From assembly GCF_000316035.1 (NCBI RefSeq), contig NZ_ANHX01000017.1, positions 1 through 64,000 of the forward strand: a stretch of DNA of 64,000 nucleotides, in the 5' to 3' direction. The DNA comes from Paenibacillus sp. PAMC 26794. GTDB lineage: Bacteria; Bacillota; Bacilli; Paenibacillales; Paenibacillaceae. Below the pieces are notes generated by a model. That model was given only the letters and a program-made list of their open reading frames with translations. It did no database searches and had not been told where the DNA came from. The position numbers and the translations under genes are program-made. Below are positions 18,203 through 26,627 of this stretch, piece after piece. The stretch's first letter is position 1. Each line of letters starts with the position of its first letter.

Positions 18203-20395
18203 CTACAATTTCACTTCGTACAAGGTGGTCTGTCCGCCGAATCCGAACCCGAATCCAAATCCAAGTCCAGCTTCATTCTCCATGTCTCCGTTATCCATGG
18301 ACCCGCTGTCCGTTCCTGTCTTCCATTCTGACGTTGGAATCTCGGTTCCGTGCTCTTTGATCCAATCGCTAATATCCGAGTTCCCTCCGCGGCCACCCAT
18401 GCCACCAACCATGAAGTACTTCACTTGCCCGCTCTTGACGAGTTGCTCAAGTTTCTCTGTTGTGTACACCGGGTCTGACCCGGAGAAACCTCCAAGCGTA
18501 ATAACCGCTGCTTTCTCATCGATGATATAAGGTGCTGCCTGATTATAGTCCGTAGTGGCAAAGAGATACGTTTCGCCTGTATTGTGCTCTTTCAGATAAT
18601 TCAGTGTGGCTGTATCCACTTCTTCGTTACGGTTACCCATTCCGCCACGGCCACCCATTGTAGGCATTTCTGTGTCTCCTGCACCGTTACCCATCGGCAT
18701 GCCCATTCCTACTCCACCAAACATACCATTGGAACCAGTGGGTCCTGCTGCCGGGATCATGCTGTTTCCACCATAAGTAATTGGGGTGAATGCCCAGTAG
18801 ATTGGACCGATCAGCATCACCATGAATCCCGCGATAATGAAGCTCTGTTTCCATCGATGTGTGCGATGAAGCATAACGATTAGGATGACCGTGACCAGAA
18901 TGCCTGCGATCAATTCACTAATGGACCAGCCTGCACCAATCGTATCGTTATACACCTGCATGATATACCAGCCGAACAAGGTCGTCAGCAGCACCGACAC
19001 TGGAAGCAACCATGCCTGCCAACCATTTCGTTCACGATATAACTTCCACATCGCTACAAATCCCGCGCCAGTCAGCGCCGCAATTGGAGGTGCAAGCATA
19101 ATCAGATAATATTGATGGAAGAAACCTGCCACACTGAAAAAGGCAGCAACGGGAAGCAGCCAGGCCAGCCAAAACAAGGCCTCCTTGTGCTTGCTGGTTA
19201 TATTTCTCCGTCTTAACCCTGCAAATATGGCAATGCATCCAAGCAACACAACTGGCAGAAGCCAGCTGGCTTGACCTGACAGTTCAGTCTGGAACAGACG
19301 TAGAGGGCCTTTCTCCCCCGTACCAAACATTCCTCCCATGCCTCCGCCGAAATCTCTTCCATTTGGCATTTCCATATCATTCGGCATCTGCCCGTTCGGG
19401 AAATTGCCATTCGGCCCATTCATGCCGCCCATGGTGTTCAAGCCATTCGAACCATTCATTTTATCGTTATCCGGTGCATTGACATCTTGCCCAGCGCCAG
19501 GAACACCACTGCCTGTCTGATTAGGGCCTGAAGTCGAGTCTCCTCGATTGTCACGATTATTTCCCTGTCCCATACCATTTGGCATACCTGCGTTACCTGC
19601 AGTATTCTGCTGACCCGTTAGGCGAGCCAGACCATTGTATCCAAAGGCGAGTTCCATGACCGAGTTCGTTTCACTGCTGCCGATATAAGGCCGCTCGTCT
19701 TCAGGTATAGAATCCACAGTGACCGCCCAGGATAAGGAAACGACCCCCAGAACCGCTGTGCTGCCGATCAGTAGGATGATCTTCCTTCTCCATTTCGCCT
19801 GAAATACGAGCAGATAGAACAAGTAAAAAGCCGGGAGAATCATATATGCTTGAAGCATTTTCATATTAAAGGCTACGCCTATTAACCCAAAGGCAACCAG
19901 AATGCGCCAAGCACTGCTTTGTTTGCTGCCTTTGAACAAAAACCATGAACCCAGCAGTAGTGTAAACACCAGCATGCTGTCAATATTGTTGGTCCGGCTG
20001 ACTGCCGCCACGACAGGCACAGTCGCCATCGCAAGTGCCGAGATTCGGGCTGCTGCAAGACCATATGTAGGTTTCACCATGAAATAGATCAGGAGCACCG
20101 AACCGATTCCCGCTAATACCTGCGGCAAAATAACACTCCATCCGTGCAATCCGAAGACATAGGCAAAGGCCGTCTGGATCCAGAAGACAACAGGTGGTTT
20201 ATCTACAGTGACCGAGCCTGCCGAGTCGAGTGAAGCATAGAAAAAGTTATGGAAGTTGCTGAGCATACTCCCAACGGCAGTTGTATAATAGGAATTGGCA
20301 TATTGATCGTTCCAAATGCCGTACCCATTCAGAAATGCCGCCAGTAATACAATCGGCAGAAGGACAAGATCCATCCTTCTTTTGGTGTTATTCAA
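18203..20395 (-). CDS. ykcB: Membrane glycosyltransferase (GT39/ArnT-type, YkcB-like)
   Basis: A 730-residue polytopic membrane protein. The N-terminal half has the GT-C layout: DPYANSYY-like first loop (NDQYANSYYTTAV), DSAGSVTVDKPPVVFWIQ, and RTNNIDSMLVF, with about 12 hydrophobic helices. It should transfer a sugar from undecaprenyl phosphate to an external acceptor. Three low-complexity regions lie in external loops and at the C-terminus: a Gly/Asn/Met/Pro-rich stretch at residues ~260-350, a Gly/Met-rich one at ~545-595, and a Gly-Phe repeat near the end. A globular C-terminal domain (AAVITLGGFSGSDPVYT) follows. It is the first gene of the operon, facing the two-component system. Confidence 0.88.
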   Translation of the reverse strand: MNNTKRRMDLVLLPIVLLAAFLNGYGIWNDQYANSYYTTAVGSMLSNFHNFFYASLDSAGSVTVDKPPVVFWIQTAFAYVFGLHGWSVILPQVLAGIGSVLLIYFMVKPTYGLAAARISALAMATVPVVAAVSRTNNIDSMLVFTLLLGSWFLFKGSKQSSAWRILVAFGLIGVAFNMKMLQAYMILPAFYLFYLLVFQAKWRRKIILLIGSTAVLGVVSLSWAVTVDSIPEDERPYIGSSETNSVMELAFGYNGLARLTGQQNTAGNAGMPNGMGQGNNRDNRGDSTSGPNQTGSGVPGAGQDVNAPDNDKMNGSNGLNTMGGMNGPNGNFPNGQMPNDMEMPNGRDFGGGMGGMFGTGEKGPLRLFQTELSGQASWLLPVVLLGCIAIFAGLRRRNITSKHKEALFWLAWLLPVAAFFSVAGFFHQYYLIMLAPPIAALTGAGFVAMWKLYRERNGWQAWLLPVSVLLTTLFGWYIMQVYNDTIGAGWSISELIAGILVTVILIVMLHRTHRWKQSFIIAGFMVMLIGPIYWAFTPITYGGNSMIPAAGPTGSNGMFGGVGMGMPMGNGAGDTEMPTMGGRGGMGNRNEEVDTATLNYLKEHNTGETYLFATTDYNQAAPYIIDEKAAVITLGGFSGSDPVYTTEKLEQLVKSGQVKYFMVGGMGGRGGNSDISDWIKEHGTEIPTSEWKTGTDSGSMDNGDMENEAGLGFGFGFGFGGQTTLYEVKL

Positions 20396-20499
20396 TGTTA
20401 ATCACTCCTTCAAAGTTCTTCATGTCTAGTATTGTGGCATGTCAAAATAAAACTGGGATGAGTGTCCGCTGAATGTTGTCTGAGGATAATTCACAATCC

Positions 20500-20532
20500 T
20501 TTCAGCTAAATTTCAGTTTGGCAAGCGATAAT
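20500..20532 (+). promoter_or_regulatory. Candidate response-regulator binding site and promoter of the two-component system
   Basis: Direct repeats TTTCAG at 20500-20505 and 20511-20516 are 11 bp apart, the spacing preferred by OmpR-type regulators, and sit where a -35 box would be; a GATAAT -10 lies at 20527-20532. This suggests autoactivation. The region also holds the divergent ykcB-like promoter. Confidence 0.5.
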
Positions 20533-20570
20533 ACAACATACAGTCCCTCTCAATTGAGGGAGAACTATAG

Positions 20571-21284
20571 ATGGAAGCAAGCAAGGAGGAACCCAACATT
20601 ATGAAGCTTAGCAGCGGAATTAAAATACTATTGGCTGATGATGAACCGCATATTTTGCAATTTCTGGAGCTTGGATTAAGCAATGAGGGCTTCGATGTGC
20701 GCACCGCACCGGATGGAGCGGCTGCGCTTGAGTTGGCGCTTGAATTCAAGCCACATATGGCTATTCTGGATGTCATGATGCCTGAGATGGATGGATTCGA
20801 AGTGGTCGAGCGTCTGCGTAAGACCGGAGCTCAGGTTGGCGTTATTATGCTGACAGCGAAGGACGAAGTCGAGAATCGGGTTAAAGGTCTGTGGCTCGGG
20901 GCTGACGATTACATGATCAAACCCTTTGCCTTCGACGAGCTGCTCGCCCGAATTCAGGCCAGACTGCGTAATCAATTTCCTTTATTAATAGGAGCTGTGA
21001 CCCATGGTCCCTTCCGAATTGATGATCAGCGCAAAGAAATCACCTATCAGAATCAGGTCCTCGAGCTATCTCCTACCGAATACGAACTGTTAAAATTTAT
21101 TGTGCTTAATCATGGGATTGTACTTAGCAAAGCGACCATTCTAAGCCGGGTGTGGGGGTATGATTTTGGCGGGGAAGAAAACATTGTGGAGGTGTACGTT
21201 CGCTCCTTGCGCGACAAGCTCAGGGATAAAGAACATAGACTCATTCGCACGCTTCGGGGTGTCGGGTACAGGGTGGATCTCTGA
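20571..21284 (+). CDS. OmpR-family response regulator
   Basis: A 237-residue regulator (227 if the ATG at 20601 is used). The receiver domain shows ILLADDEPHI, the phospho-acceptor Asp in MAILDVMMPEMDGF, the Thr in VIMLTAKDEVE and the Lys in YMIKPFAFDELLARI. The C-terminal winged helix includes LSPTEYELLKFIVLNHG and VEVYVRSLRDKL..IRTLRGVGYR. Two starts are plausible: GAGGGAG sits 8 bp before 20571, but is part of a CCCTC/GAGGG hairpin; AAGGAGG sits 11 bp before 20601. The kinase gene follows with a 1-base overlap. Likely targets are itself and the divergent glycosylation operon. Confidence 0.92.
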   Translation: MEASKEEPNIMKLSSGIKILLADDEPHILQFLELGLSNEGFDVRTAPDGAAALELALEFKPHMAILDVMMPEMDGFEVVERLRKTGAQVGVIMLTAKDEVENRVKGLWLGADDYMIKPFAFDELLARIQARLRNQFPLLIGAVTHGPFRIDDQRKEITYQNQVLELSPTEYELLKFIVLNHGIVLSKATILSRVWGYDFGGEENIVEVYVRSLRDKLRDKEHRLIRTLRGVGYRVDL

Positions 21285-22801
21285 TGAACTCGCTACGTAA
21301 GAAAAATAAACTTCGTTTAGAACGTCTTCACCAATGGATCTGGCCGCGTTCCCTGCGTTCTCAATTGCTCTCACGTTCTCTGTTCGTGCTTGCTGGGCTA
21401 CTATTGTTAATCGGTATCCTGCAATTCTGGATTATGGAAAGCTTTCTCTATCGGAATCAGGCAAAAACCATGGAAGAACAGCTCATGTCCATGCCCCCGG
21501 TTTGGCTCGGAATCCAGTCACGTAGTGGCTCTTCCAACAATCCTTTTGGTGGACAGGCAGGAAACGGGTCTGGCAATCGGGTGCTGTTTATTCCTGACCG
21601 TTCACTGGCCCTGTTTGATAACCAAGGTACGTTCGAGGATGTTTTTGGTGAAGACGGTCTGAAAGCCCCTCATCTATCAACCGTTGAATATCAAGGCATT
21701 ACAGATGAGTTGAAAGAACAAAAACACATTCCCTACCGGATCGTCACGGATAGCCAAGGGAATGAGCAATTGATTGTATTCGCTTCACCCGGTCCACGCA
21801 ATCACGGTTTACCGATGGTGCAGATGGGCACAGCTACGAAGCCACTGAGAGATCTGATTATTAAACAGCTTCTGATCTTCCTCATGTTATCGCTGTTAGC
21901 CATGGTAGCCGGTCTTATTCTATACACTAAGGTATTACGTCGGACGCTGGTTCCCCTATCCAACATGGTGAATAAAGTACAGCAGATCGATGCAGGCAGC
22001 CTCGCAGAACGCCTTCCCGTCGTTCAGGGACAAGAAGAAGTGGATCAGCTCGCAGTTTCATTCAATGGCATGCTTGAAAGACTGGAGAACTCGTTTGAAG
22101 CGGAGCGGGAATCGAAAGAGCAGATGCAGCGTTTCTTGTCCGATGCTTCCCATGAGCTTCGTACCCCGCTTACCTCCATTCACGGCTTCATTGAAGTTCT
22201 ACAACGGGGTGCAGCGACCAATCAAGATCAATTGTATAAAGCACTGGACAGCATGCACGGCGAATCCGTACGAATTAACAAGCTGGTTGAAGATTTACTG
22301 CTCCTGACCAAGCTGGATCAGACTCCGAAGCAGGAGCGAGAGGTCATTCAGCTGGACAGTCTGCTGCTCGAAATGCAACCACAACTTGCCATGATGGCTC
22401 AGCAAAGATCCGTTCATCTCGATCTGACGGCTGAAGTATATGTACTGGCTGACCCTTACAAGCTGAAGCAGGTTGTGCTGAATCTGTTCCATAACGCGGT
22501 GCAGCACACCGATCCAGAGCATGGAGCCATCTCCATAACGTTGTATGCCACGCACCATAAGGCTGAATTGTCAGTGAAGGATAACGGCACAGGCATTGAA
22601 CCTGCACATCTGCCCCATATCTTTGAGCGATTTTACCGCACAAGCAGTTCTCGTTCGCGCAAACAAGGGGGCGCAGGTCTCGGTCTCGCCATTACCCGCT
22701 CGATTGTCGAGTCGTATGGTGGGAAAATTACAGTACAAAGTCAGGTAGGCTTGGGAACTGAATTTATGATTTTGATGCCGCTGTATAAGGCTGATGTCTA
22801 A
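21284..22801 (+). CDS. Membrane sensor histidine kinase
   Basis: A 505-residue kinase paired with the preceding regulator (TGATGA overlap). Layout: TM1 at about residues 30-50 (LFVLAGLLLLIGILQFWIM), an external sensor region of ~140 residues with a Ser/Asn/Gly-rich stretch (SSNNPFGGQAGNGSGN), TM2 at ~190-215, a HAMP linker (VLRRTLVPLSNMVNKVQQI), HisKA with the His in SDASHELRTPLTSIHG, and HATPase with LNLFHNAVQHT and GGAGLGLAITRSIVES. The signal is unknown. The Gly/Asn-rich character of the sensor loop resembles the external loops of the YkcB-like protein next door. Confidence 0.92.
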   Translation: MNSLRKKNKLRLERLHQWIWPRSLRSQLLSRSLFVLAGLLLLIGILQFWIMESFLYRNQAKTMEEQLMSMPPVWLGIQSRSGSSNNPFGGQAGNGSGNRVLFIPDRSLALFDNQGTFEDVFGEDGLKAPHLSTVEYQGITDELKEQKHIPYRIVTDSQGNEQLIVFASPGPRNHGLPMVQMGTATKPLRDLIIKQLLIFLMLSLLAMVAGLILYTKVLRRTLVPLSNMVNKVQQIDAGSLAERLPVVQGQEEVDQLAVSFNGMLERLENSFEAERESKEQMQRFLSDASHELRTPLTSIHGFIEVLQRGAATNQDQLYKALDSMHGESVRINKLVEDLLLLTKLDQTPKQEREVIQLDSLLLEMQPQLAMMAQQRSVHLDLTAEVYVLADPYKLKQVVLNLFHNAVQHTDPEHGAISITLYATHHKAELSVKDNGTGIEPAHLPHIFERFYRTSSSRSRKQGGAGLGLAITRSIVESYGGKITVQSQVGLGTEFMILMPLYKADV

Positions 22802-22946
22802 GCTGAGCGGATCGTTCAAGTAGGCTGGCTATAAGTTGGCTATAAGCATCTCTACGTAAGATCTACTTGATCATTACGCAAGCTCTAGTCAAGCTCTCCA
22901 AACGATGCTTTACTTTCATTTTAATTCCGGCTTTTCATTGCATGAC

Positions 22947-22996
22947 GAATCCCCCTCTCATTTCGGTTTAGAATTGAAAGGTGGATTCTTTATTTG
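22947..22996 (+). terminator. Probable terminator of the two-component operon
   Basis: GAATCC at 22947 pairs with GGATTC at 22983, with the stem extended by CCT/AGG, followed by TTTATTT. It is about 150 bp after the kinase stop codon. Confidence 0.5.
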
Positions 22997-23057
22997 TGTC
23001 TGATTAGTAGAGTGTAGAGTAGTAGCCCAATTGGTTTCAGGCTTTCGGACTTTCAGG

Positions 23058-23250
23058 CTAACGAATCTGAGGCATCTTATTCAAGCATTTGAAGCTCCCG
23101 CAGAAATCTAATGAACCTGAGCCACGTTACATTAGAATAAACATCAGTTTATAGCCTTTTTGTCAGGGATTTCGAGAAATAGCGTGTCTGATGTTCCTAA
23201 AAATCTAAGAAGCGTACCTAAAGGCCGAATAAGACGTCCTGGGTTCGTTA
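23058..23250. repeat. Degenerate inverted/dispersed repeat in a 600-bp gene-free stretch
   Basis: The stretch 22802-23404 has no credible gene. Inside it, AACGAATCTGAGGCATCTTATTC (shown here by its ends AACGAA...CTTATTC, 23059-23081) recurs as an imperfect inverted copy at 23226-23249 (AACGAAcCcAGG...CTTATTC on the minus strand). A third related segment, TCTAATGAACCTGAGCC, lies at 23107-23123. It may be the remnant of a dispersed element; this is inference. Confidence 0.35.
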
Positions 23251-23404
23251 GAAAATCGTCTACCCATTCTTCAGGATAATCCAGTATGAACCTCAAAACT
23301 TTTTAGACCCTTATACCCATCATCGTAATGGCTTACCTGAGTTTGAGTTTGAAAATATACGCTAAAATTCATCCCAATTTATCGCTGCTTTTGGCAACGG
23401 TGGA

Positions 23405-24115
23405 TTACCAAGGGTATACGCCATTTTCATCTAGGAATTCTCCGTTATGACGTTTACTATCCGTCGCATAGCCCACGATAATCGCAGCGCCGGCTTCTTT
23501 TGATTTACCGCCTTCGGCATTGCCATTAAGATCTGTTGAAGTGAACCCAGGCGTTACCGCAAAGACTTGCGCCCTGCTGTTTTTCACTTCATAAGCCATC
23601 GAAAGTGTCATGGCACTATTGGCCGTTTTGGATGAGTTATAGTCGAAGGCGTTTAAAGTAAATTCTGCATTTTGCATATGGTCCAGAGAAGCCATGTCGG
23701 TTGATACATTAATGATTGTGCCTTCATTGTCTTTGATTAACGGGAACAATCGCTGATTCAAACGGAAGGTACCGAAAAAGTTCACTTCAAAGGCGTTCCG
23801 CAGATCTTCCTCTTTTGTATCCGTGAAGGAATGAGAGAAAGCACCCGGCATACCCGCGTTATTGATCAAAAGGTTTATTGTGGGATAATTCTTGTGAATC
23901 GTATCGGCTGCCTGCTCAATGCTCTTCAAGTCGCACATGTCGATCTGTACAAATTCTACATCTAACCCCCTGGAAGTTAACTCGGAAACAGCTCTTTCAC
24001 CCCGTTCAACACTACGTGCACCAAGGATAACTTTCCAACCTGCTTCACCCAACTGCTTTACGATTTCATATCCAATTCCTTTATTTGCTCCGGTTACAAA
24101 GACAGTCTTTTTCAT
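23405..24115 (-). CDS. Short-chain dehydrogenase/reductase (carbonyl reductase-like)
   Basis: A 236-residue SDR with the cofactor motif VTGANKGIGYE at residues ~7-17, LLINNAGMPG near residue 82, an active-site Ser in IINVSTDMAS, and YNSSKTA (Tyr/Lys). Basic residues after strand 2 (GARSVERGERA) suggest NADPH use. TGANKGIG and the overall length resemble carbonyl/quinone reductase-type SDRs. The start at 24115 has AGAAGGA 5 bp upstream; a longer frame upstream would run through the promoter. It is divergent from a MerR gene across a 19-bp-spacer promoter, so it is probably induced by that regulator's ligand. Confidence 0.88.
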   Translation of the reverse strand: MKKTVFVTGANKGIGYEIVKQLGEAGWKVILGARSVERGERAVSELTSRGLDVEFVQIDMCDLKSIEQAADTIHKNYPTINLLINNAGMPGAFSHSFTDTKEEDLRNAFEVNFFGTFRLNQRLFPLIKDNEGTIINVSTDMASLDHMQNAEFTLNAFDYNSSKTANSAMTLSMAYEVKNSRAQVFAVTPGFTSTDLNGNAEGGKSKEAGAAIIVGYATDSKRHNGEFLDENGVYPW

Positions 24116-24159
24116 GCAAATCCTTCTTTCCGTAATTTGATTTATATTTAACAATGTAT

Positions 24160-24190
24160 AAGTTACTATGCTACACTTAGTGTAGGTCAA
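24160..24190 (-). promoter_or_regulatory. MerR-type operator/promoter of the SDR gene
   Basis: On the minus strand, a TTGACC -35 (24185-24190) and a TAACTT -10 (24160-24165) are 19 bp apart. The spacer contains the perfect 15-bp palindrome CTACACTAAGTGTAG (24171-24185). This is the standard layout of a MerR-activated promoter. Confidence 0.8.
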
Positions 24191-24216
24191 ATTATTTTTA
24201 TAAAAGAGGGGTTAAC

Positions 24217-24576
24217 ATGTTAACGATTGGAGAAGTAGCCAAAAAAGTTGAAATCTCCATTGGAGCGATTCGCTTTTATGAAAGAAAGGGACTGCTGAAA
24301 CCTGCTGCACGAAATGAGCAGAATAACCGTCTATATTTGGAGGATGATCTGAACTGGCTGGTTTTTATCAAATGCCTTCGTGAAACCGGGATGAGTGTGG
24401 AAGACATCAAAAAGTATTATGATCAGGTCAATGAAGGAACCTCCACTTTGAAGGAAAGAACCAAGCTGATTGAGGGTCAAAAGCAAAAGTTGCTGAATGA
24501 TATCGAGGAGAAAAAAGCGCAGCTTGTTCATTTGGATAACAAACTGGAGCGCTATTATCGAGGGGAAAATTATTAA
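24217..24576 (+). CDS. MerR-family transcriptional regulator
   Basis: A 119-residue regulator. The MerR winged helix occupies residues 1-70 (LTIGEVAKKVEISIGAIRFYERKGLL, then NNRLYLEDDLNWL), followed by a coiled-coil helix at ~75-115 (EGQKQKLLNDIEEKKAQLVHLDNKLERY). It lacks the cysteine-bearing tail of the other MerR protein in this window and ends right after the dimerisation helix, so any effector pocket must be small. TAAAAGAGGGG precedes the ATG. The divergent SDR gene is the likely target. Confidence 0.88.
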   Translation: MLTIGEVAKKVEISIGAIRFYERKGLLKPAARNEQNNRLYLEDDLNWLVFIKCLRETGMSVEDIKKYYDQVNEGTSTLKERTKLIEGQKQKLLNDIEEKKAQLVHLDNKLERYYRGENY

Positions 24577-24670
24577 TATAAGCCTTATGCTATAGATTAA
24601 ACTTTTGCATTTTATGTTATAGTACGTCTCCTAACAATGTTTCCTTAGTATTTAGATAAAATAAAAACAG

Positions 24671-24712
24671 AAAAAAATCAGGCAGCCAGCAATAACTGTC
24701 CAACCTGATTTG
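24671..24712 (-). terminator. Terminator of the first GNAT gene
   Basis: Minus-strand AAATCAGG pairs with CCTGATTT around a loop that itself can pair (GGACAG, GCTGGC), followed by a T7 run. About 90 bp after the acetyltransferase stop codon. Confidence 0.6.
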
Positions 24713-24799
24713 AAATGCTGATGTTATAGCTATTTTTCAGTAGACTATGTTCTAACCCTGACATCATCACGACAACACATTCATCTTGAGATAATTGTA

Positions 24800-25381
24800 T
24801 CAAAAATGACCTTCGCGCTTACCCAGTTGATAATGGTTATAGGGTTCATCCTCGATCTCAATTAAATTTAACCGTTCAAAATTACATTTCTGTATCACCT
24901 TATTGGATGCTTGATTGGTAGTCAAAGCGATGGCATTTAACACTTCCACGTTTGTATGTTCAAACAAATAATCTGTCATTCCTTTGAGTGCCTGCGTTGT
25001 GTAACCACGGTTCCTGAAATGCTTGGAAATGCCGTAGATAATCTCCCGATTAGGTGCTGTTAACTCATCCTTAATTCCTGAGCAGCACCATCCTATGAAC
25101 TCATCATTTTCTTTGAGTACGATAGACATACGTAAATATAACTCCCCGATATCCCCTCCCGCCATCACAGCTTGTTTAAAACGCTGATTCTCAGGGATTT
25201 CATATTCGGTGAGCCACAGGGTCCTGTCTTCAATCGTAGCGTTCCATCCCGGTAAGAATTCATACACCTCAGGTTGCCACGTAATTTCTTGCAGTTTCTC
25301 TAAATCTTCAATTCGATACTCGCGCAAATAAATATCCTTGCAGTCGATGATTAATTCATCGTTTTGTACGGGTTGGTTCAT
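24800..25381 (-). CDS. GNAT-family N-acetyltransferase
   Basis: A 193-residue acyltransferase of the RimJ/RimL-like (Acetyltransf_3) type. It begins with the family's LREYRIEDLEKLQEI strand and has the acetyl-CoA-binding region YGISKHFRNRGYTTQALKGM near residues 118-140 and the late N-QASNKVIQKCNFER motif. The acceptor (amine, ribosomal protein or antibiotic) is unknown. It lies 45 bp downstream of another GNAT gene on the same strand, and the two may be co-transcribed. Confidence 0.85.
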   Translation of the reverse strand: MNQPVQNDELIIDCKDIYLREYRIEDLEKLQEITWQPEVYEFLPGWNATIEDRTLWLTEYEIPENQRFKQAVMAGGDIGELYLRMSIVLKENDEFIGWCCSGIKDELTAPNREIIYGISKHFRNRGYTTQALKGMTDYLFEHTNVEVLNAIALTTNQASNKVIQKCNFERLNLIEIEDEPYNHYQLGKREGHF

Positions 25382-25426
25382 AATGCCTCCTACAATACAC
25401 TTAATTTCAGCTTATTAGCCTTTACT

Positions 25427-26002
25427 TCAAACAAGGCCCTCTTTTTCCATAAACTCATCTTTGGTTAATCCAAAGAGGATCAGATCCTGGTATTTTCCAT
25501 CCGTATAGATCACTTGGCGACGCACACCTTCCTGAACACATCCAAGTTTTCTCATCATTGCTGCGGAAGGTTCATTACCTTGGAGTACATAATCATTAAA
25601 TTTATTGAGCCTGCGCTCGAAGAAGGCATAATTCAACAAGATTCGAACGGCTCTGGTTCCGTATCCATTTCCTCGATGATCCCTGTCAATTTGAATGCCA
25701 ATGCTAAAGGTACCGTTTCTCTCATCAATGCTGTTCAGATTCACACCTCCGACATTTTCACCATCCATATTTACAATTGTAAACATGATCCTTCCTTTGG
25801 TTAAAGAAAAATCAGAGAAGTTTTCCGTAAAACTCTTAGCCTCAACATGAGTTGGCGGTAACTCTACTGCACACTCCAATAACCGACGGGCAGGTGTATC
25901 AAAGCGGTTATAATAATGATCCTCCCAATCTTCTTCACGCAAAGCACGTAATCTGATCTTATCATCCTGCCAGAAATATTGACTATAATCGATCTCTCTC
26001 AT
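25427..26002 (-). CDS. GNAT-family N-acetyltransferase
   Basis: A 191-residue RimJ/RimL-like acetyltransferase. Seen: IRLRALREEDWEDHYYNRFDTPARRL at the start, a central VGGVNLNSIDERNGTFSIGI sheet, the acetyl-CoA loop DRDHRGNGYGTRAVRILL (consensus R-G-x-G-x-G/A) at residues ~118-135, and EPSAAMMRKLGCVQEG. The substrate is unknown. It precedes the other GNAT gene on the same strand by 45 bp. They share a family but little obvious sequence, so a recent duplication is not evident. Confidence 0.85.
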   Translation of the reverse strand: MREIDYSQYFWQDDKIRLRALREEDWEDHYYNRFDTPARRLLECAVELPPTHVEAKSFTENFSDFSLTKGRIMFTIVNMDGENVGGVNLNSIDERNGTFSIGIQIDRDHRGNGYGTRAVRILLNYAFFERRLNKFNDYVLQGNEPSAAMMRKLGCVQEGVRRQVIYTDGKYQDLILFGLTKDEFMEKEGLV

Positions 26003-26168
26003 TCCAAGTCCCCCCGCATATTCAACCAGATTTTTACTTCGAGTTACAAATATAATAACCCATAATGTGGAATTGGAGGAGATTTGTTTTCATTAAACAC
26101 AACGAAAATAACCCCCGAACAGGACAAAACCTGTTGGAGGCTACGCTCTATTTTATATCAAAATCTCT

Positions 26169-26468
26169 TTAAGATTCTTCCGTATATTGAGGCTTGGACA
26201 CGTTATCCGGAACCGTTTCGTCAAAAACATCCTGACCCGGATAATCCCGCACTTCTCCCTCGTGAAGCTCATGATTTTCATAGTCAAAACGATGTGCAGA
26301 CCGCTGGTCCACGCGCCACGGTGAACTTTTCCCGAGAGACTCAGATAACAGAGATGAACCGTAAGGACCCTCCGGGAATTCTTCGAGTGTGATATCGTTT
26401 CGCTGCGACTCCACCGTAGACACATCGGTATATTCTTGCCGTTCTTCACGCAAAAACTTATCTTTCAT
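26169..26468 (-). CDS. Small hydrophilic protein of unknown function
   Basis: A 99-residue acidic protein (starts MKDKFLREERQEY) rich in Glu, Asp and Ser with no membrane segment or known motif. A strong AGGAGGGA site lies 6-7 bp before the ATG, which is the main evidence that it is translated. Similar short acidic proteins are common in Paenibacillus genomes; no function is proposed. Confidence 0.6.
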   Translation of the reverse strand: MKDKFLREERQEYTDVSTVESQRNDITLEEFPEGPYGSSLLSESLGKSSPWRVDQRSAHRFDYENHELHEGEVRDYPGQDVFDETVPDNVSKPQYTEES

Positions 26469-26627
26469 CGTTTATCCCTCCTGATCCACTTCAGATGACC
26501 AACGTCCACTTATTGTGAGCGAAGACAAACGCATTTATGCATGATCTTTGGAAAACACTGCGTTTATTGTTCTAATCCATCGTCTTATTCATCACCGGAT
26601 TAATCACGTTAATCATCGCCATCATCA

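Noticed and set aside
26084..26392. 102-residue plus-strand frame
   Set aside because: Antisense to the better supported 99-residue gene, which has an AGGAGGG ribosome site.
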